Both the position numbers and the translations under genes were made by a program. Below the pieces are notes generated by a model that made no database searches, had not been told where the DNA came from, and was given only the letters and a program-made list of their open reading frames with translations. Below, piece by piece: positions 22,378 to 25,915 of a stretch of 25,915 bases of DNA; within the stretch, counting starts at the first letter, position 1; each line of letters starts with the position of its first letter. The DNA comes from Actinomycetes bacterium (lineage in GTDB: Bacteria; Actinomycetota; Actinomycetes; Actinomycetales; Actinomycetaceae): the NCBI GenBank assembly GCA_023389315.1, contig JAEWEQ010000007.1, forward strand, positions 1 through 25,915. The letters run 5' to 3'.

Positions 22378-23550
22378 TTACAGCAGACCCAAGCTGGCGG
22401 CGCAGGCGGGCCACTGACCCCAGCCGGCACGCTGCTGCAGGATCTGGGCGCGCATGGTTTGTTCTTCGGCGGAAGCATCCGAGGGCAGTCCGCTGCCGCC
22501 CACCGACTGCCAGGTCGGTAGGGAGAACTGGTATAGCCCGTAGTAGCCGTTACCGGTATTGGTTGCCGGGTTGCCACCGGACTCACACTGCGCGAGGGCG
22601 GCCCACACGCCGGCCGGTGCGCTACCGGTACCGCGCCCGGGGCCAGCGGCTACGGCCGCGGCGGGACGTTCCTTGGTACCGCGCTCAACAATCCGGTTGG
22701 TGGGTTTGGTTTCACTGCTGGACACCACCACGTTCACCAGGTCCTTGCCGTCACGCTGGGAACGGTAGTAGGTGGTGGTCTTCTCACCGGCCGCGCCTTC
22801 AGCGATTACCCGCTCTTCGCCCTCGTAAAGTTCATCAGTGGTGCGCTCTTCGGTGGTGAAGTCGATGGTCTGCTTTTCCGTGAAGTAGCCGCGCTTGACG
22901 CGGGTGACGGAGATGGCGGGGGTGGCGCCGTCGGCGCTGAGGTGGACTTCATCGATGGGAGAAACCTTGATGCCCGCAGCTTCTAGGGCCTGGGGCACGG
23001 TGGCGCCGGCCGGGACTTCCACGTTCACGGTTTTGCCGTCGGCAATCACCTGCATGGTGGTGGCGGTGGCGGTCAGGGCCGGCAGTTCGCCACGCACTGT
23101 GGAGCGCTGTGCAGCCATGAGTCCGTCGCGGCCCGATTCGCGCAGCAGCGCCAAGGCTTCAGACAGAGAGCCGGCGGTGGACCAGAAGTCCACCATCTGT
23201 CCATCCTGGTTCACCCGGTACAGTTGGGCGCGAGATACGGTGATGGTTTGCCCGTCAGTTAGGGAGCTTCCCAAGGGCGCAGAGACCACGTCGTGATCTT
23301 GCAGTTTGACGTTAGCTTTGGATAGGGCCTGGGAGACTTGTCCGCCCCATAGGGTGACGTTGTGGGTTTGACCGTCAGCGTTCACGGTCACTTCGGTGCG
23401 TGAGGTTGCGACCGACACACCCATGGCGGCGACCAGGACCGCGCAGGCACCGGCGGCGATGGCCCCAATGGTGCCAGCTTTCGCGGTGGTGGCCCACGGC
23501 GTGGTGATCTCGGCGCCGGTTTCAGGCGCAGCGTTTGGGTTCTCGATCAA
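22378..23550 (-). CDS. rpfB: Resuscitation-promoting factor RpfB
   Basis: Muralytic enzyme that cleaves peptidoglycan and promotes regrowth in actinobacteria. The 390 residues comprise a short cytoplasmic N-terminus, a membrane segment (about 25-48), three DUF348 repeats (about 52-92, 108-150, 166-205), a G5 domain (about 214-292), an Ala/Gly/Pro linker and the Rpf transglycosylase domain (313-388). The latter shows WAALAQCESGGNP with catalytic Glu323, NTGNGYYGLYQFSLPTW and a second Cys (383) for the conserved disulfide. The start is TTG with GAGGA upstream. Position next to tatD and ksgA matches M. tuberculosis rpfB. An anchored form seems likely because no signal-peptidase site is obvious. 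Confidence 0.95.
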   Translation of the reverse strand: MIENPNAAPETGAEITTPWATTAKAGTIGAIAAGACAVLVAAMGVSVATSRTEVTVNADGQTHNVTLWGGQVSQALSKANVKLQDHDVVSAPLGSSLTDGQTITVSRAQLYRVNQDGQMVDFWSTAGSLSEALALLRESGRDGLMAAQRSTVRGELPALTATATTMQVIADGKTVNVEVPAGATVPQALEAAGIKVSPIDEVHLSADGATPAISVTRVKRGYFTEKQTIDFTTEERTTDELYEGEERVIAEGAAGEKTTTYYRSQRDGKDLVNVVVSSSETKPTNRIVERGTKERPAAAVAAGPGRGTGSAPAGVWAALAQCESGGNPATNTGNGYYGLYQFSLPTWQSVGGSGLPSDASAEEQTMRAQILQQRAGWGQWPACAASLGLL

Positions 23551-23710
23551 GATGTGTCCTCGTGTTCAGATTCTTCGCCAAGTATTCAACATCTTCACCG
23601 TAACCAATCCGTTACCTGGTTGGCGAGTTTACTTAACGCATTTCACACCCGGCGAAACCCCCGCAAACCCCTGCCTGGGCGGGGATGCCACGCGGTAGCT
23701 AACCGGGTTT
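23551..23710 (-). promoter_or_regulatory. Spacer tatD-rpfB with inverted repeat GTAAC-N6-GTTAC
   Basis: 160 non-coding bases. On the minus strand the inverted repeat GTAAC-GGATTG-GTTAC lies at about 23606-23621, some 55-70 bases before the TTG. GTAAC-like half-sites are reported for the response regulator MtrA, which controls rpfB-type genes in other actinobacteria; this is recalled knowledge, and MtrA sites are usually direct repeats. A possible -10 (AATACT) follows without a good -35. A GC-rich stretch next to tatD contains CCCCGCCCAGGCAGGGG, which can form a short hairpin. Confidence 0.35.
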
Positions 23711-24637
23711 TCACCACTGGCCGTACACGCGGGTGGTGTTTTCCTCCAACTGGGTGATGGCGTCAGCTTCACTCACGTCCCACAGCTCGGCGATGGCGCG
23801 CACCGTGTGCGCCATGACGTAAGAGGCGTTGGGGTGGCCGCGCTCAGGCACCGGGGTGAGGTAGGGCGCGTCGGTTTCCACCAGCACCTGGGTACGCGGC
23901 ATGGCCCGCAAAGCGGCGCGAATATCCTCGTTGGCGCTGAAGGTCACGGTCCCGGAAAAACTTGCGTACCACCCGTTGCGGGCGCAGTGCTCGGCCAGGT
24001 CAGGACCGCCGGAGAAGCAGTGGAAGACGATCGGGGTTTGGCTCTTATCTGCCCCCAGGTCGTAGAGCACGTCCAAGCAGTCGGCGTGGGCGTCTCGGTC
24101 GTGGATCTGCACCGGCAGGTCGCGCCCGCGCGCCAACTCCAGGTGCGCGGCGAAGGAGCGCTTTTGCGCGGCGATACCGTCCTCGGCGGTGCGGAAGCGA
24201 TCCACCCCGGTCTCCCCCACCGCCACGATCAGCGGGTCATCCAGGCGCGCTTCCAGCTGTGCCAGAGCCGAATCCAAGTCGCAATGGTGGTCTTTGATGC
24301 GCGGTTGTAGCCCGTCGGGCGAGGGCGTGTCCACTCCCGCGTGCAGCGGTGCTTCGTTGGGATGCAGGGCGAGGGCGGCGCGCACGCGCACCGGTTGGTC
24401 CCGGTATTGGCGCGCGTTTTCTAACATCGGGTCAAAGTCGGGGATTTCGCAGCCGACGGTGATGAGGCGGTGGATTCCGACTTCTGCGGCGCGGCCTAGC
24501 TGTTCTTCGAGGGGGAGTTTAACGCCGCTGGCGCGCGGGATTTCCCATTCACCCACCGGTAAGTGGGTGTGGTTGTCGGTCACCGGCAGTGCCAGTCGGG
24601 TGGGGGTATCGGGCCAGCGTCGGGATTTTTTACTCAC
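23711..24637 (-). CDS. tatD: TatD-family metal-dependent hydrolase
   Basis: TIM-barrel amidohydrolase-fold metal enzyme, cytoplasmic, with DNase activity in studied members. Metal ligands are visible in order: DNHTHL (His23, His25), VGETGVD (Glu142), QIHDRDAH (His179), FHCFSGG (His206) and VETDAPYL (Asp256). The protein has 308 residues against about 260-270 usual; extra length lies in a loop near 95-118. The first two in-frame codons are both GTG, and the second is chosen because a TACAGT box lies exactly six bases before it (leaderless type). It precedes rpfB, as in other actinobacteria. Confidence 0.94.
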   Translation of the reverse strand: MSKKSRRWPDTPTRLALPVTDNHTHLPVGEWEIPRASGVKLPLEEQLGRAAEVGIHRLITVGCEIPDFDPMLENARQYRDQPVRVRAALALHPNEAPLHAGVDTPSPDGLQPRIKDHHCDLDSALAQLEARLDDPLIVAVGETGVDRFRTAEDGIAAQKRSFAAHLELARGRDLPVQIHDRDAHADCLDVLYDLGADKSQTPIVFHCFSGGPDLAEHCARNGWYASFSGTVTFSANEDIRAALRAMPRTQVLVETDAPYLTPVPERGHPNASYVMAHTVRAIAELWDVSEADAITQLEENTTRVYGQW

Positions 24638-24643
24638 CACTTA

Positions 24644-24649
24644 ACTGTA
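24644..24649 (-). promoter_or_regulatory. Leaderless-type -10 box of tatD
   Basis: TACAGT (TANNNT) six bases before the second GTG of tatD, with no Shine-Dalgarno site available. No -35 match is seen upstream, where the GC-rich repeat begins. Confidence 0.45.
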
Positions 24650-24660
24650 TCGCGATGCGC

Positions 24661-24774
24661 GCGGACGGGCGGCGTGGGTCCGGCGGTTGGCGCGCGGACG
24701 GGCGGCGTAGGTCCGGCGGGTGGCGCGAGGACGGGTGGCGTAGGTCCGGCGGGTGGCGCGCGGAGGGGCGCCCT
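24661..24774. repeat. 33-bp tandem repeat, three copies plus a partial fourth
   Basis: Units begin at 24661, 24694 and 24727, each 33 bases (starting GCGGACGGGCGGCGT) with one to four differences, and a degraded fourth begins at 24760. The array fills most of the spacer between the divergent tatD and CPBP genes and is extremely G-rich on the plus strand. The unit is a multiple of three, so long shadow reading frames cross it, but I see no evidence of coding. Confidence 0.85.
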
Positions 24775-24847
24775 GGGGCCGAGGCGGGCGAAGCGGGGCC
24801 AGCAGACTGCGCCGCCCGGGCGACCTGATCCCCGGGCCCGGCGGCGA

Positions 24848-24853
24848 TATGCT
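24848..24853 (+). promoter_or_regulatory. Leaderless-type -10 box of the CPBP gene
   Basis: TATGCT lies exactly six bases before the ATG at 24860 and no Shine-Dalgarno site is present. This supports 24860 as the start and argues against upstream in-frame starts that would translate the repeat array. Confidence 0.5.
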
Positions 24854-24859
24854 GCAGTT

Positions 24860-25906
24860 ATGGAACTCTCCCCACTACCTCCCGGCGCGACACCGCCGAC
24901 CACGTCCGCGACGCCGCACACCTCCCCCACGCCGCCACCCACCTCGCCCACGCCGCCACCCACTTCCCCAGCGCCCACACCTACTCCGACGCCCACGCCC
25001 ACCCCGACACGCCGCCAGCTGGTTATGCGCGTGATCGTATTTACCGCCCTCGCCTATGGACTGGCCTGGGCCTGGTGGTGGGGCCTCATGGCGTGGTCGG
25101 ATGCACATGCTATCTCCACCATCCAGCAGGCCCTGGTGCCCATCCTGATTGCGCTGGGGATGTTCGCCCCCACCCTGGCGATGGTGCTCACCCGCGTATT
25201 CACCCGGCAAGGCTGGTCGCAACTGTATTTCCTACCCCGGCCCGGTGGTTGGAAGACTTGGGCTTGGTTGGCTGCCTGGCTCGGCACCACCGGAATGGTG
25301 GCACTGGGAGCAGTATTGTATTTCCTGCTGGTTCCCAACTCGTTTTCCCTAAGCGCCCCGCTGTTCACGGGCGCAGACCCGGTTCACGGTTCCTCTATTT
25401 GGGACGACAGTGCGGCGGTCACTGCCGGCATCTTCGTCATGTCGATCTTCCTGGCTCCCATCTTGAACCTGCTGCCGGCGTTGGGGGAAGAATGGGGGTG
25501 GCGCGGCTACCTCAACCCGCAGCTGGATCAGATCCTGCCGCGACGCGCCGCGGTGCTCGCTACCGGCGTTATCTGGGGACTGTGGCACCTGCCGCTAACC
25601 CTGGCGGGACACAACTACGGGCTGGAAACCTGGGGTTTTCCCTACACAAATGTTCTGGCAATGGTGCTGTTTTGCGTCACCTTCGGGGTGTTCTTCTCTT
25701 ACTTGGCTGAGCGCACCGGTTCGGCCCTGGCCCCCGCCATTGCCCACGCCACGCTAAATGGGATTGCCGGCGGCGCATTGTATTTCGCTGCCTCCCCCAC
25801 GCCCTTCCTCGGGCCTGCACCAACCGGAGCGGTCGGTGCCTTACCGTTCATCGCGGTTGCCGCCATTTTGCTGTGGAGGGCTGGACAGGGAGAGAGAGAA
25901 AGCTAA
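24860..25906 (+). CDS. CPBP-family intramembrane metalloprotease with Pro/Thr-rich tail
   Basis: A 348-residue integral membrane protein of the CPBP (Abi, Rce1-like) family. Conserved motifs are present in order: EEWGWRGYL with Glu210, Glu211 and Arg215; VIWGLWHLP with His243; and AIAHATLNG with His296 and Asn300. About eight hydrophobic segments surround them. Relatives process prenylated or other membrane peptides, and some confer bacteriocin self-immunity. Before the first membrane helix is a 50-residue Pro/Thr/Ser tail with two TSPTPPP repeats and a run of Thr-Pro dipeptides, which is unusual and may be a spacer or glycosylation substrate. The frame stays open upstream to 24563, but that part is the minisatellite and the antisense of tatD, so ATG 24860 is preferred. 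Substrate unknown. Confidence 0.88.
   Translation: MELSPLPPGATPPTTSATPHTSPTPPPTSPTPPPTSPAPTPTPTPTPTPTRRQLVMRVIVFTALAYGLAWAWWWGLMAWSDAHAISTIQQALVPILIALGMFAPTLAMVLTRVFTRQGWSQLYFLPRPGGWKTWAWLAAWLGTTGMVALGAVLYFLLVPNSFSLSAPLFTGADPVHGSSIWDDSAAVTAGIFVMSIFLAPILNLLPALGEEWGWRGYLNPQLDQILPRRAAVLATGVIWGLWHLPLTLAGHNYGLETWGFPYTNVLAMVLFCVTFGVFFSYLAERTGSALAPAIAHATLNGIAGGALYFAASPTPFLGPAPTGAVGALPFIAVAAILLWRAGQGERES
24920..25009 (+). repeat. Short coding repeats in the CPBP N-terminal tail
   Basis: Two 21-base units encode TSPTPPP in tandem (residues 21-34), followed by repeated six-base ACNCCN units encoding a Thr-Pro run to residue 50. Such repeats are prone to slippage, so the tail length may vary between strains. 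Confidence 0.7.
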
Positions 25907-25915
25907 AGTATCTAA

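Noticed and set aside
24563..24859. Upstream extension of the CPBP reading frame (about 99 codons)
   Set aside because: The extension reads through the antisense of tatD and the 33-bp minisatellite, giving a repetitive Gly/Arg-rich peptide. The ATG at 24860 has a well-placed -10 box.
24634..25002. Minus-strand Gly/Val/Pro-rich reading frame across the minisatellite and CPBP tail
   Set aside because: It is the antisense of the repeats. The low-complexity composition follows from repeat units with lengths divisible by three.
285..25055. Frequent GCCCTCG/CGAGGGC heptamer (about 23 sites by eye)
   Set aside because: Orientation follows coding strand almost everywhere and usually spells Ala-Leu-Ala codons, so codon-pair preference explains it better than an uptake or segregation signal. 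A genome-wide count would be needed to reopen this.

Overview
The window looks like a chromosomal core segment of a moderately high-GC actinobacterium, most likely in or near Actinomycetaceae (Actinomyces, Mobiluncus or Varibaculum type). The family guess is inference. The actinobacterial assignment rests on gene order: tatD - rpfB-type genes - ksgA - ispE, and prs/glmU/rplY beside a TetR gene, match the order I recall around Rv1008-Rv1019 of Mycobacterium tuberculosis. Other support is an Rpf-domain protein, many GTG and TTG starts, and several genes with a TANNNT -10 box exactly six bases before the start codon (leaderless-type). I see no mobile elements, CRISPR arrays, phage genes or rRNA.

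Layout. (1) About 85-8700, minus strand: a nucleoside uptake and salvage operon. A BMP-family lipoprotein comes first, then a double-domain ATPase and two permeases, then cytidine deaminase, thymidine phosphorylase, a small C39-peptidase-like protein and deoxyribose-phosphate aldolase. Most genes overlap or nearly touch. Strong hairpins sit after the lipoprotein gene, between transporter and enzyme genes, and after deoC. (2) 8703-13080, minus: mannose-1-phosphate guanylyltransferase, ribosomal protein L25, PRPP synthetase, a GlmU lacking most of its acetyltransferase domain, and tRNA-Gln(TTG). (3) 13181-16934, plus: a TetR regulator, then a MarR regulator overlapping an ABC ATPase and a large ABC membrane subunit (regulated export cassette). 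(4) 16993-24637, minus: ABC-F ATPase, ispE, ksgA, two G5/DUF348 cell-wall hydrolases in tandem with different catalytic domains, and tatD. (5) 24641-25915, plus: a 33-bp minisatellite in the divergent spacer, then a CPBP-family membrane protease with a Pro/Thr-rich N-terminal tail.

How the genes fit together. The lipoprotein captures nucleosides, the ABC complex imports them, and Cdd, DeoA and DeoC take cytidine/deoxycytidine and pyrimidine deoxynucleosides to acetaldehyde and glyceraldehyde-3-phosphate. Prs, GlmU and ManC supply PRPP, UDP-GlcNAc and GDP-mannose for nucleotides and the envelope. The ksgA/ispE/rpf/tatD block joins ribosome maturation, isoprenoid synthesis and peptidoglycan turnover. 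The main oddities are the C39-like protein inside a nucleoside operon, the GlmU truncation, the catalytic-domain swap between the tandem Rpf-type genes, and several unexplained palindromes and repeats. No start site, terminator or operator here has been tested.
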